Positions 35,384 through 43,077 of a stretch of 64,000 nt of DNA are shown here, piece by piece. Each line of letters opens with the position of its first letter. Positions within the stretch are counted from its first letter, which is position 1. The stretch is from JBLNDJ01 sp050261515. Lineage in GTDB: Bacteria; Acidobacteriota; Terriglobia; Bryobacterales; Bryobacteraceae. Under the pieces are notes generated by a model that had not been told where the DNA came from, made no database searches, and saw nothing but the letters and a program-made list of their open reading frames with translations. Made by a program: the position numbers and the translations under genes. The DNA is taken from the NCBI GenBank assembly GCA_050261515.1, contig JBLNDJ010000016.1, positions 1-64,000 of the forward strand, given 5' to 3'.

Positions 35384-36229
35384 ATGCGCCTTGGACAGAT
35401 CCGTTTTGAACACAAACTCACCGCCGCCGTGCTCGAAGGCAGAATGGCGCGGCCCGTGCCGGGTTACAGCATCGTCGAGCTGATCCGCAAGGCGGAGACG
35501 GAATCGGCGGGGCTCGGCGAGCTCGCCGAGGAACTGGCGAGCCGCCACTGCGAAGCCTACCAGCTCATGATTCCGATCAGCCCGATTGAAGTCTGGGCGG
35601 CCGGCTGCACGTACGAAACCAGCGCGACGTTCCGCGACAACGAGCCAGGCGTCCAGGGCGGCATTTACGCGCACGTGTGCCGGCAGGACCGCCCCGAGAT
35701 TTTCTTCAAGGGGACGGCGCGCGTGTGTGTGGGGCCGGAACAACCCATCGGCATACGCTTCGATTCGAAGTTCACGGCGCCGGAGCCCGAGCTGGCGGTG
35801 ATCCTCGGCAGCAAGGGCAAGGTGCTTGGCTACACGCTGGCCAACGACGTTTCGGCGTGGGACATCGAGCGCGAGAACCCGCTGTACTTGCCGCAATCGA
35901 AGATCTTCGCGGGCTGCTGCGCGCTAGGGCCGGCGATCGTGACGGCCGACGAGATCGCGGACATCACGAAGCTCGAGATCGCCTGCACGATCGAGCGCGA
36001 GGGCCAGACTAGGTTTTCGGGCAAGGTCTCGCTGGGTGCCCTGAAGCGGCGCCTGGATTCGCTGATCGAATACCTGCTGCGGGCGAACCCCGTGCCGCCG
36101 GGCTCGGTGATGCTGACCGGGACCGGGATCGTCGTGCCCGAAACCGCGGCGCTCGCCGCCGGCGACAAGGTCGTGATCCGCATGGAGGAGATCGGCGAGC
36201 TGGCGAACCCGGCGGCGGTGGTTCACTAG
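35384..36229 (+). CDS. FAH-fold 2-keto-3-deoxy-pentonate dehydratase-like protein
   Basis: 281 residues of the fumarylacetoacetate-hydrolase fold. Landmarks: AAGCTYETSATFRDNE (about 71-87), RPEIFFKGTARVCVGP, FTAPEPELAVIL (metal-binding acidic residues), GYTLANDVSAWDIERENPLYLPQSK and VMLTGTGIVVPE. The pattern agrees with 2-dehydro-3-deoxy-D-arabinonate/xylonate dehydratases, which dehydrate the keto-deoxy acid to alpha-ketoglutaric semialdehyde. The partner dehydrogenase lies directly upstream. The stop TAG shares its CTAG with the stop of the convergent gene (4-nt overlap). An alternative would be another FAH-fold hydrolase or decarboxylase. Confidence 0.85.
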   Translation: MRLGQIRFEHKLTAAVLEGRMARPVPGYSIVELIRKAETESAGLGELAEELASRHCEAYQLMIPISPIEVWAAGCTYETSATFRDNEPGVQGGIYAHVCRQDRPEIFFKGTARVCVGPEQPIGIRFDSKFTAPEPELAVILGSKGKVLGYTLANDVSAWDIERENPLYLPQSKIFAGCCALGPAIVTADEIADITKLEIACTIEREGQTRFSGKVSLGALKRRLDSLIEYLLRANPVPPGSVMLTGTGIVVPETAALAAGDKVVIRMEEIGELANPAAVVH

Positions 36230-38301
36230 GCCGCCTTCGGCCGGTAGCCGGAATTCACGAACATCCGCTCGCGCCCGCCGGCCTTGAGGCGCAGCGTCCC
36301 CGATATTTCCGCTTCGCCGTCGAGCGCCGCGCCCATCGCGCGCGTGGCTTCGACCAGCAGCAGGGTGCCGAAAGCGGCGAAGTCGCGGCCGCCGTAAAGC
36401 CGGCGCAGCCTGCGGTGGAACAGCGCGGCGAAATCGGAGGCGAACTCGACCAGCTTCCGCGTGGCCTTCATCGGATCGGATGCCAGCATTCCCGCGAGCT
36501 TGCGCGCCTCCAGGCCCAGGCGCACCAGTCCGTGGATGAACAGCGCGTCCCCCGTGATCAGCGCGTTGATGAGCCGGGGCCGGCGCACGATACCCGCCAG
36601 GATTTCCGGGGCGCGCCAGGGCGCGTAGTATTCGGCGAGGCGGTCGCGTCCGGTCGCGCGCAGCGCCTGCGCCACCTTCCTCAGCTCCCGCGAGAGCTGC
36701 TCGATGGCGAGCGGCGCGCCGGCGATGCCGGGGCACTCCGGACTGATCAGGTCGTAGGCGAACTCGCTTTTCGGCCGGCCGTAGAACGGGCGCGTGCTTT
36801 GGTAGAAGACCAGCGGGAGCGCTGCCAGCAAATCTTCGTAGCGGCCGATGTCGTGGAAGTAGACGAACGGCAGCCAGGTGCGCATGGCGCGCTGGACGGC
36901 CACCGAGACCTTCGCGTAGACCGGGAAGAACTCCGGCTCGTTCTCGGCCGGCGCGCGCAGCCACGCGGAGGCGAGCGTGCCGGGGACGCTGAGCGTGAGG
37001 GCCGTTTCGACTTCGGCGCCCGCGCCCGCCGTGCCCGCCAGCCACTGCCCCGCGTCGGGCGGGAAGCTGTAGGCGGCCAGCAGCGGCATCATCGAGCTGA
37101 CGAAGCGCGCGCCCGAGCCGGTGCGACGGTCGATGTATGTGATTTCAAAGCTGGAAGTCTTCTGCGGATAAAGCAGGGAGCCCGCCAGCGCGAGCGTGCT
37201 CTGATATGTGTTGTTTTGCCGGATTGTGTCGGATGCGGAGACGGTATAGGCGACCAGGCGCCCGTCCTCACCCGCCTCGACGCGCGCGCGGGCTAGCGCG
37301 TTCCAGCGGGAGCTCCACTGCTTGCGGTCGAGAAACGGCAGGTGCAGCTCGATGCAATTCTCTCCAGAAAGCGCCTCAATCACCTCGCCCGTGAGAGCGC
37401 CGCGGAAGTCGCCGGCGAGCGCCGCGCGGTAATCGGCGAGTCCCTGGGCGGTGAATTCGAAGGAGCCCTCGCCCACCGCGGTGCCGTGCGACGCGCGGGA
37501 GTAGCTCCAGCTCAGCGCGGCGGCGAATTTTGTCTTGAGCGCCGCGAGCGCTTTGTCATAGACCGAGCCGGCGAGCGCCGCGGCTGCCGCGGCTTCGGCG
37601 GGCGCGCCCGAGCCGGCCTCGAGAATGGTCGCGATGAGCTGGTCGCGCCTGCCCTCGAGCGGCGTCGCAAACCCGGTCTGGACCGTGATGGTGGAACTGG
37701 CGTCGAGGCTGGAATCCCGGTGCCGGAACAGGCGCAGGCGCAGGCGCCCGGCGGCATCGAGCGCGACGGCGGCGAGGAATCGATCCGACAGCACGGCACG
37801 AACGGAGGCGTCGATGCCGGAATCGACATCGGTCCCGATCTGGCCTTCGATTTTTCCCGCCGCCACTTCGCGCAGCCAGTGGAACAGGAACCGGATGCGC
37901 GGCGAGCGTTCGAACTTCAAAGCTGCGTTCAGCGAGAAGAAAATCGCGCGGTTCGGACCGATGTCGGCCGCCGATGTGATCAGGGCGGGCGGCACGTTCG
38001 GCTCGAGCGCGGCGCGCACCTGGTCGCGCGCGCCGAGCGTGCGCGCGACGGCCGCGATTACGGAGTACGCCGCGCCGTTCGCGACCGAGGTCAGGACGGT
38101 GTAGCGGCTCGTGGCCGGGTCGGCGTTCAACAGGCTGTCGAGCCCGGGCGCGTCCGGCCCGGCGATGCGGGCGAGCGCGGTTTCGAGACGCAGGTAACTC
38201 GCGGCCGTGCACCCGGGCGCAAGGCCGAGCGCTTCGGTCGGAATCGTCTCGATGTCGGAATCGGGGAAGGGTCGGTTCTCAGCGAGAAGGTTTTCGTACA
38301 T
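36226..38301 (-). CDS. Unrecognised 691-residue cytoplasmic protein
   Basis: I do not recognise a family. No signal peptide and no TM helix are visible. The protein is Ala/Leu/Arg-rich with alternating helical and beta segments. The middle (about 260-500) contains VGEGSFEFTAQGLADYRAALAGDF and ITYIDRRTGSGARFVSSMMPLLAAYSFPPD. The C-terminal third is helical. Codon use is as GC-rich as in neighbours, so it is a real gene. Start is uncertain: ATG 38301 (MYENLLAENRPFP) is chosen because CAGG lies before it; ATG 38325 would add 8 residues. A small gene (38375-38650) lies upstream on the same strand. Function unknown. Confidence 0.7.
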   Translation of the reverse strand: MYENLLAENRPFPDSDIETIPTEALGLAPGCTAASYLRLETALARIAGPDAPGLDSLLNADPATSRYTVLTSVANGAAYSVIAAVARTLGARDQVRAALEPNVPPALITSAADIGPNRAIFFSLNAALKFERSPRIRFLFHWLREVAAGKIEGQIGTDVDSGIDASVRAVLSDRFLAAVALDAAGRLRLRLFRHRDSSLDASSTITVQTGFATPLEGRRDQLIATILEAGSGAPAEAAAAAALAGSVYDKALAALKTKFAAALSWSYSRASHGTAVGEGSFEFTAQGLADYRAALAGDFRGALTGEVIEALSGENCIELHLPFLDRKQWSSRWNALARARVEAGEDGRLVAYTVSASDTIRQNNTYQSTLALAGSLLYPQKTSSFEITYIDRRTGSGARFVSSMMPLLAAYSFPPDAGQWLAGTAGAGAEVETALTLSVPGTLASAWLRAPAENEPEFFPVYAKVSVAVQRAMRTWLPFVYFHDIGRYEDLLAALPLVFYQSTRPFYGRPKSEFAYDLISPECPGIAGAPLAIEQLSRELRKVAQALRATGRDRLAEYYAPWRAPEILAGIVRRPRLINALITGDALFIHGLVRLGLEARKLAGMLASDPMKATRKLVEFASDFAALFHRRLRRLYGGRDFAAFGTLLLVEATRAMGAALDGEAEISGTLRLKAGGRERMFVNSGYRPKAA

Positions 38302-38374
38302 GGGCGCCTGATTGTACAGGCGCATTTTCGAAATTCGTGCGCGTGAGGGCGGCGCGCGGGCCCCGCGGCGCGGG

Positions 38375-38650
38375 TCAAATCCAGGACGGTGTTGGAGATA
38401 ACCGCCCCTTGCGATTTTTCCGCGAAGCTTGTGACCGGCGGATCGCCGCCAGCCGCACATTCACTTCGCCGAGCGACGCGAACAGCCCGGCGTAGTTGCT
38501 GTTCCCGCGCGCGGGGGCGCGGCGGCGCGGGTTGAAATCGCGCGGCAGGAAGGTGCCGGTCCGCGAAATCACGGCCGTGCCCATGGGCCGGTACTCGTGC
38601 AAGCCCTGCGCCCACGCCTGATCGCCGTCGATCCAAAGTGCAAAGCCCAC
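38375..38650 (-). CDS. Small hypothetical protein (91 residues)
   Basis: Begins at GTG 38650 (VGFALWIDGDQAWAQGLHEYRPMG), since the in-frame ATG at 38683 would overlap the divergent gene. The first 70 codons have the strong G/C third-position bias of real genes in this window; the last 20 are less biased. Features: a compact soluble sequence with EYRPMGTAVISRTGTFLPRDF and YAGLFASLGEVNVRL. No domain recognised. It precedes the 691-residue unknown gene by 73 nt on the same strand and may be co-transcribed with it. Confidence 0.5.
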   Translation of the reverse strand: MGFALWIDGDQAWAQGLHEYRPMGTAVISRTGTFLPRDFNPRRRAPARGNSNYAGLFASLGEVNVRLAAIRRSQASRKNRKGRLSPTPSWI

Positions 38651-38667
38651 TGATATAGTATTAGGCC

Positions 38668-39504
38668 ATGCAGCGACGAACATTTGTGTCGGGGGTAGGT
38701 GTGGGCGCGCTTGGCGCGGTTCGCGCGGCCCAGGCCGCACCCGCGGCGGGCAGGCTGAAACAGGGCGTCTCGCGCTGGTGCTTCCAGAAGTGGAGCGTCG
38801 AGGAACTCTGCGTGAATTCGGTGAAACTCGGCATCAAGGGTATCGACCTCGTCGGCCCCGAGGACTGGCCCACGATCAAGAAGCACGGCCTCGTGCCGTC
38901 GATGATGATGCCCGGCGGCGGCACCATTCCCGATGGCCTCAATCGCCTGGAGAACCACGCCAAAATCGAGCAGCAGCTTCGCGAGGGAATCGCGCTGGCC
39001 GCGGCCGCGGGTGTGCCGAACATCATCACGTTCTCGGGCAACCGGCGCGGGCAGCCCGACGGAGAGGGCCTGGAGAACTGCGTCACCGGGTTGAACCGCA
39101 TCAAGAAATTCGCCGAAGAAAAGGGCGTCACGGTCTGCATGGAGCTGCTCAACAGCAAGGTGGACCACAAGGACTACCAGTGCGACCACACCGCCTGGGG
39201 CGTCGAGGTCTGCAAGCGGGTCGATTCGCCGCGCGTGAAGCTGCTTTACGACATCTATCACATGGCCATCATGGAGGGCGACATCATCCGCACCATCCGC
39301 CAGAACCTCCAATGGATCGGTCACTTCCACACCGGCGGAAATCCGGGCCGCAACGAGATCGACGGCACGCAGGAAACCAATTACCGCGCTGTTGCGCTGG
39401 CCATCGCCGGCCTGCAGTACACCGGCTTCTTCGCGCACGAGTTCATTCCGAAGCGGGACCCGCTCACGTCGCTGCGCGAAGCGGTCGAGATCTGCACGGT
39501 ATAG
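38668..39504 (+). CDS. Tat-exported xylose-isomerase-like TIM-barrel protein (copy 1)
   Basis: 278 residues. The N terminus QRRTFVSGVGVGALGAVRAAQA is a twin-arginine signal. The rest is an AP-endonuclease-2-type TIM barrel resembling hydroxypyruvate isomerase/sugar-phosphate isomerase-epimerases. Likely metal or catalytic residues are the Glu in CMELLNSKVDH, the Asp/His in LLYDIYHM, the His in GHFHTGGNPGR and the Glu in AHEFIP. Such Tat-exported isomerase-like proteins are common in Acidobacteriota and Planctomycetes; substrates are mostly unknown. A close paralogue follows after 7 nt, so this is a tandem duplication in one operon. Confidence 0.85.
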   Translation: MQRRTFVSGVGVGALGAVRAAQAAPAAGRLKQGVSRWCFQKWSVEELCVNSVKLGIKGIDLVGPEDWPTIKKHGLVPSMMMPGGGTIPDGLNRLENHAKIEQQLREGIALAAAAGVPNIITFSGNRRGQPDGEGLENCVTGLNRIKKFAEEKGVTVCMELLNSKVDHKDYQCDHTAWGVEVCKRVDSPRVKLLYDIYHMAIMEGDIIRTIRQNLQWIGHFHTGGNPGRNEIDGTQETNYRAVALAIAGLQYTGFFAHEFIPKRDPLTSLREAVEICTV

Positions 39505-39511
39505 GAGAGAC

Positions 39512-40360
39512 ATGATGACCACCCGACGATCGTTCCTTCAGACGGCCGCAGCCGCACCCTTCGCGCTCCCGGCCGCAGCCGCGCAGCAGCCGGTCGCGCG
39601 CAAGGGGCGCCTGAAGCAGGGCGCGACGATGAGCTGCTTCCGCGGGATGAGCATCGAGGACGCCTGCCGCGAGGGCGCGCGCCTCGGCCTGAAAGGCATC
39701 GACCTGGTCGGCCCGAAGGACTGGCCCACGCTCAAGAAGTACGGCCTCGTCCCGACCATGATGGGCGCAGCCGGCCACAGCCTCACCGACGGCATCAACC
39801 GCAAGGACGCACACACCCGGATCGAAGGCCCGTTCCGCGAGATGCTCAACCAGGTGGCTGCCTGGGGCGCGCCGAACCTGATCGCGCTTTCCGGCAACCG
39901 CCGCGGCATGTCCGACGAAGAGGGCATGGACAACTGCGTCGCGTTCCTCAACCGCGTGAAGGCGCAGGCCGAGGACAGAGGCGTGACGATCTGCATGGAG
40001 CTGCTCAACAGCAAGGTGGACCATCCGGACTACCAGTGCGACCACACGGCCTGGGGCGTCGAGATGTGCAAACGCGTGAATTCGCCGCGCGTGAAATTGC
40101 TGTACGACATCTACCACATGGAGATCATGGAGGGCGATCTGATCCGCACGATCCGGGCGAACATCCAGTACATCGGGCACTTCCACACGGCGGGGAACCC
40201 CGGGCGCCACGAGATCGGCGGAGTGCAGGAAGTGAACTACCGGCCCGTCGCGCAGGCGATCGTCGATGCCGGTTACCAGGGGTATCTTTCGCACGAGTAC
40301 AGCCCGGTTGGGGATCCCCTGAAGGCGCTGGACCAGGCAATCGGGATTTGCGACGTGTGA
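39512..40360 (+). CDS. Tat-exported xylose-isomerase-like TIM-barrel protein (copy 2)
   Basis: 282 residues. Twin-arginine signal TTRRSFLQTAAAAPFALPAAAA, then a TIM barrel closely similar to the preceding protein: both share GLKGIDLVGP or a near copy, MELLNSKVDH, DYQCDHTAWGVE and LLYDIYHM. AGGAG (39503-39507) overlaps the upstream stop and precedes two possible ATG codons (39512, 39515). Residue differences lie mainly in the signal and in the loops (e.g. SCFRGMSIED against RWCFQKWSVEE), so the two copies may use different substrates or form a heteromer. A hairpin follows the stop. Confidence 0.85.
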   Translation: MMTTRRSFLQTAAAAPFALPAAAAQQPVARKGRLKQGATMSCFRGMSIEDACREGARLGLKGIDLVGPKDWPTLKKYGLVPTMMGAAGHSLTDGINRKDAHTRIEGPFREMLNQVAAWGAPNLIALSGNRRGMSDEEGMDNCVAFLNRVKAQAEDRGVTICMELLNSKVDHPDYQCDHTAWGVEMCKRVNSPRVKLLYDIYHMEIMEGDLIRTIRANIQYIGHFHTAGNPGRHEIGGVQEVNYRPVAQAIVDAGYQGYLSHEYSPVGDPLKALDQAIGICDV

Positions 40361-40380
40361 GGCGGCGGCCCAGCGCCGCC
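40361..40380 (+). terminator. Hairpin after the isomerase pair
   Basis: GGCGGC (40361-40366) pairs with GCCGCC (40375-40380) across an 8-nt loop, immediately after the stop. A second GCCGGC pair follows (40379-40384 and 40392-40397). No T-run. It probably separates the isomerase operon from the microcompartment genes. The rest of 40381-40467 holds a GTAGT/ACTAC dyad (40439-40450) just before the ribosome site. Confidence 0.45.
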
Positions 40381-40467
40381 GGCGGCTGACGGCCGGCGGC
40401 TGCGTATGCTAGTGTGGAGGGTCGCTAAGGCTGTAAAAGTAGTCAACTACTACAGGAGTCGTTTCCA

Positions 40468-40764
40468 ATGGAAGCTCTCGGGATGATCGAGACCAAAGGG
40501 TTGATCGCGGCGATCGAAGCCGCCGATGCGATGGTGAAGGCCGCCAACGTTCAACTCATTGGCAAGGAATACATCGGGGCGGGGTACGTGACCGTCACGG
40601 TGCGCGGGGATGTCGGGGCGGTCAAGGCCGCGACCGACGCCGGGGCCGCGGCTGCGCGACGGGTCGGCGAGCTGATTTCCGTCCACGTGATTCCGCGCCC
40701 GCACGAGGAAGTCGAGAAGGTTCTGCCTGCCGTGAAGAACAAGGCCGATAAGGCCACTGCGTAG
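40468..40764 (+). CDS. Bacterial microcompartment shell protein (BMC-H, PduA/EutM type)
   Basis: 98 residues, a single BMC domain that builds hexameric shell tiles. MEALGMIETKG start, AAIEAADAMVKAANV helix, RGDVGAVKAATDAGAAAA and ELISVHVIPRPH all match canonical BMC-H proteins. The pore loop reads G37-A38-G39-Y40 instead of the more usual G-S/G-G-L/H/M, so the pore may be narrowed by Tyr. AGGAG lies 9 nt before the ATG. The acylating aldehyde dehydrogenase follows after 33 nt. No pentamer (BMC-P) or trimer (BMC-T) gene is within the window, so the locus is incomplete here or the remaining shell genes are elsewhere. Confidence 0.96.
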   Translation: MEALGMIETKGLIAAIEAADAMVKAANVQLIGKEYIGAGYVTVTVRGDVGAVKAATDAGAAAARRVGELISVHVIPRPHEEVEKVLPAVKNKADKATA

Positions 40765-40797
40765 CACTCTCAGGGTTCCTTCGGGCAGGTCCAGCTC

Positions 40798-42579
40798 ATG
40801 CTCCGCGATTCCGATCTCGTCTCTTTGCAGGAGGTGCGCGTCAAGGTCGAAAAAGCCTGGACGGCATTCCAGACTTACCGGCGCTTCGACCAGCAGCAGG
40901 CCGACCGCGTAGTGGAGGCCATGGCGGCCGCCGGCCGCGCCAACGCCAAGCTGCTGGCGGAGATGGCGGTCGAAGAGACGAAGTACGGCAACGTCAAAGA
41001 CAAGATCGCGAAGAACCTGCTGAACGCCGACCTGCTGGCGAAGGCGATCCGCGGCATCAAGACCCTCGGCGTGCTGCGCGAGTTGCCGGAGCAGAAGCTC
41101 ATCGAGGTCGGGGTGCCTGTAGGGGTGGTGGCGGCGATCCTGCCGACCACGAACCCCACCTCCACCGTCATCTACAAAAGCCTAATCTGCCTGAAGGCGG
41201 GCAACGCGATCGTCATCAGCCCGCATCCGCGCGCGGCCAAGTGCACCAACTACGCGGCTGAGCTGCTGCATCGCGCGGCGGTCGAGGCGGGCGCGCCCGA
41301 GGGCATCATCCAGTGCATCGAGAACCCCACGATGGAATCGACGCATGCGCTGATGAAGCACGAGCGCGTGGCGTTGATTCTCTCGACGGGCGGGCACGGC
41401 ATCGTGAAAGCCGCGTATTCGAGCGGCAAGCCGGCGTTCGGCGTGGGGCCGGGGAATGTTCCGGTGTATCTGGAGCGGTCGGCGGACGTGGCCGAATCGG
41501 TCGCGAAAGTGGTCGAGGGCAAGGCGTTCGACTACGGCACGGTGTGTTCGAGCGAGCAGGCGCTGGTGGCCGAGGCGCCGCTGAAGGACGCGGTGCTGGC
41601 CGAGCTGAAGCGGCGCAAGGCGTACATTTGCGACGGGGCGCAGGCGCGCGCGCTCGAGAAGTTGCTGCTCAAAGAGAATTACCGGATCAACCCGGAGTGC
41701 GTGGGGCAGTCGCCCGTGCGGATCGCCCAGATGGCCGGGTTTTCGGTGCCGGCGGACACGTCGATCCTCGCGGTCGAGATCGGCGGCGTAGGCAAGGCGC
41801 ATCCGCTGTCGGTCGAGAAGCTTTCGCCGGTGCTCGCGCTGCTCTTTGTGAAGGATCATCCCGCGGCGCTCGACGCGTGCGAGGCGCTGCTGCGGTTCGG
41901 CGGCCTGGGCCACACGGCTGTGATCCATTCGAAGGACGAAGGGCGCATCCGCGAGTTCGGTATGCGCATGCCTGCCTTCCGCGTGCTGATCAACGCGGCC
42001 TCGCCTGGGGGCTCGACCGGCATGACGACGAACATCATGCCGTCGATGACGCTCGGATGCGGCGCGATGGCGGGCAATATTACGAGCGACAACGTAGGCC
42101 CGCAGCATTTGATCAACATCAAGCGGCTGGCGTGGATGGTGCGGACGGCGGATGATGCGCTGACGATTCCGGCGGAGTTCAAAGTGGCGACGCCGGAGCC
42201 CGCGCTTGCGGCCCGGGTCTCCAACGGCGTGCCGTCCGACGTCGTCGCCAATGTGGTGGACCGGTTCCTGGCGGCGAAGCGGTCGAACGGCGCCCCGGCT
42301 CCGGCGGCGCTCGCGCCCGAGTGCCCCTGCGCGCAGCGGCCCGCCGCGGGCTCCGGATGCGGGTGCGGCCCGCAGGTCCAGCAGGCCGCGCAGCCGCAAG
42401 CACAGCCGGCGCCGCCCGCCCCGGCGGTGGTCATCTCCGACTTCGTTTGTGAGAATGACGTAAGGACCGCCATTCAGAAGGGCAGGAAGATCTTTACCGG
42501 CCCGAAGACGATCGTGACTCCGGCCGCCCGCGACCTGGGCGAGCAGCACGGAGTTCTGGTGGCGGCCGAGCGCGCATGA
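40798..42579 (+). CDS. CoA-acylating aldehyde dehydrogenase (PduP/EutE type) with C-terminal extension
   Basis: 593 residues. The first 460 form an acylating dehydrogenase that converts an aldehyde plus CoA and NAD to acyl-CoA. C250 (DYGTVCSSEQALV) is the nucleophile, and IGGVGKAHPLSVEKLSPVL and GGLGHTAVIHS are typical of PduP/EutE. Beyond the enzyme are an amphipathic helix (about 478-495, VPSDVVANVVDRFLAAK), a Cys/Pro/Ala/Gln linker (about 496-545, CPCAQ...GCGCGP) and a small module (546-590, FVCENDVRTAIQKGRKIF...TIVTPAARDL). Helix plus linker resembles encapsulation peptides that bind the shell. It lies next to a BMC-H gene, and its stop overlaps the next start (ATGA). Confidence 0.92.
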   Translation: MLRDSDLVSLQEVRVKVEKAWTAFQTYRRFDQQQADRVVEAMAAAGRANAKLLAEMAVEETKYGNVKDKIAKNLLNADLLAKAIRGIKTLGVLRELPEQKLIEVGVPVGVVAAILPTTNPTSTVIYKSLICLKAGNAIVISPHPRAAKCTNYAAELLHRAAVEAGAPEGIIQCIENPTMESTHALMKHERVALILSTGGHGIVKAAYSSGKPAFGVGPGNVPVYLERSADVAESVAKVVEGKAFDYGTVCSSEQALVAEAPLKDAVLAELKRRKAYICDGAQARALEKLLLKENYRINPECVGQSPVRIAQMAGFSVPADTSILAVEIGGVGKAHPLSVEKLSPVLALLFVKDHPAALDACEALLRFGGLGHTAVIHSKDEGRIREFGMRMPAFRVLINAASPGGSTGMTTNIMPSMTLGCGAMAGNITSDNVGPQHLINIKRLAWMVRTADDALTIPAEFKVATPEPALAARVSNGVPSDVVANVVDRFLAAKRSNGAPAPAALAPECPCAQRPAAGSGCGCGPQVQQAAQPQAQPAPPAPAVVISDFVCENDVRTAIQKGRKIFTGPKTIVTPAARDLGEQHGVLVAAERA

Positions 42580-43067
42580 ATCTCAATCTCGACGAGCTGA
42601 AAAACGAAGTCCTCGAATTCATGGAAGCCGAAGGGTTCGTGGTGTTCCATGGCTACTCGAGGCTGGCCGATGCCGATTCTTTCGTGGCGTGGGACACGGG
42701 CCGCCAGCCGCAATACCGCTCCTTCCTTGGTGCGGCGAAGAAGGCGGGCGTGAAGATGATCGTCTACCACTTCCGCGAGTTCGCTCCGGGGCATTTGCAG
42801 GACGCCGAGGAGAGGCTCGAGGAAAGCGACCTGCCGGCGGAGGAGCGGCGCAACATCGAGCGCCGCCTGCGCGAGCTGCGCACGTATGAAGGATTCACGT
42901 GCGCGCTCGAGCTTTCGTTCGATTACCAGGGCCGCGTTTACCTTTTCAACCTGCGCTCGGATTGGTATGAGGACTATCTCGACCTGGTTGAAGAGCTCGA
43001 CGCCTCGCTGGGCGAAGACGAAGAAGACGAAGACGACTCGATGGGTGGGTATTACTCGAGAAACTGA
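42576..43067 (+). CDS. Acidic hypothetical protein between the BMC dehydrogenase and recJ
   Basis: 163 residues, cytoplasmic. The middle (about 15-140) is mixed alpha/beta (AEGFVVFHGYSRLADADSFVAWDTGRQPQY, ALELSFDYQGRVYLFNLRSDWYEDYLDLVEEL), and the C terminus is very acidic (GEDEEDEDDSMGG). I do not recognise a family. The ATG overlaps the dehydrogenase stop (ATGA), and recJ starts 10 nt after its stop, so it is probably translated from the same message as both. Function unknown; the close linkage does not by itself show a role in the microcompartment. Confidence 0.8.
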   Translation: MNLNLDELKNEVLEFMEAEGFVVFHGYSRLADADSFVAWDTGRQPQYRSFLGAAKKAGVKMIVYHFREFAPGHLQDAEERLEESDLPAEERRNIERRLRELRTYEGFTCALELSFDYQGRVYLFNLRSDWYEDYLDLVEELDASLGEDEEDEDDSMGGYYSRN

Positions 43068-43077
43068 ACCCGCCTGA

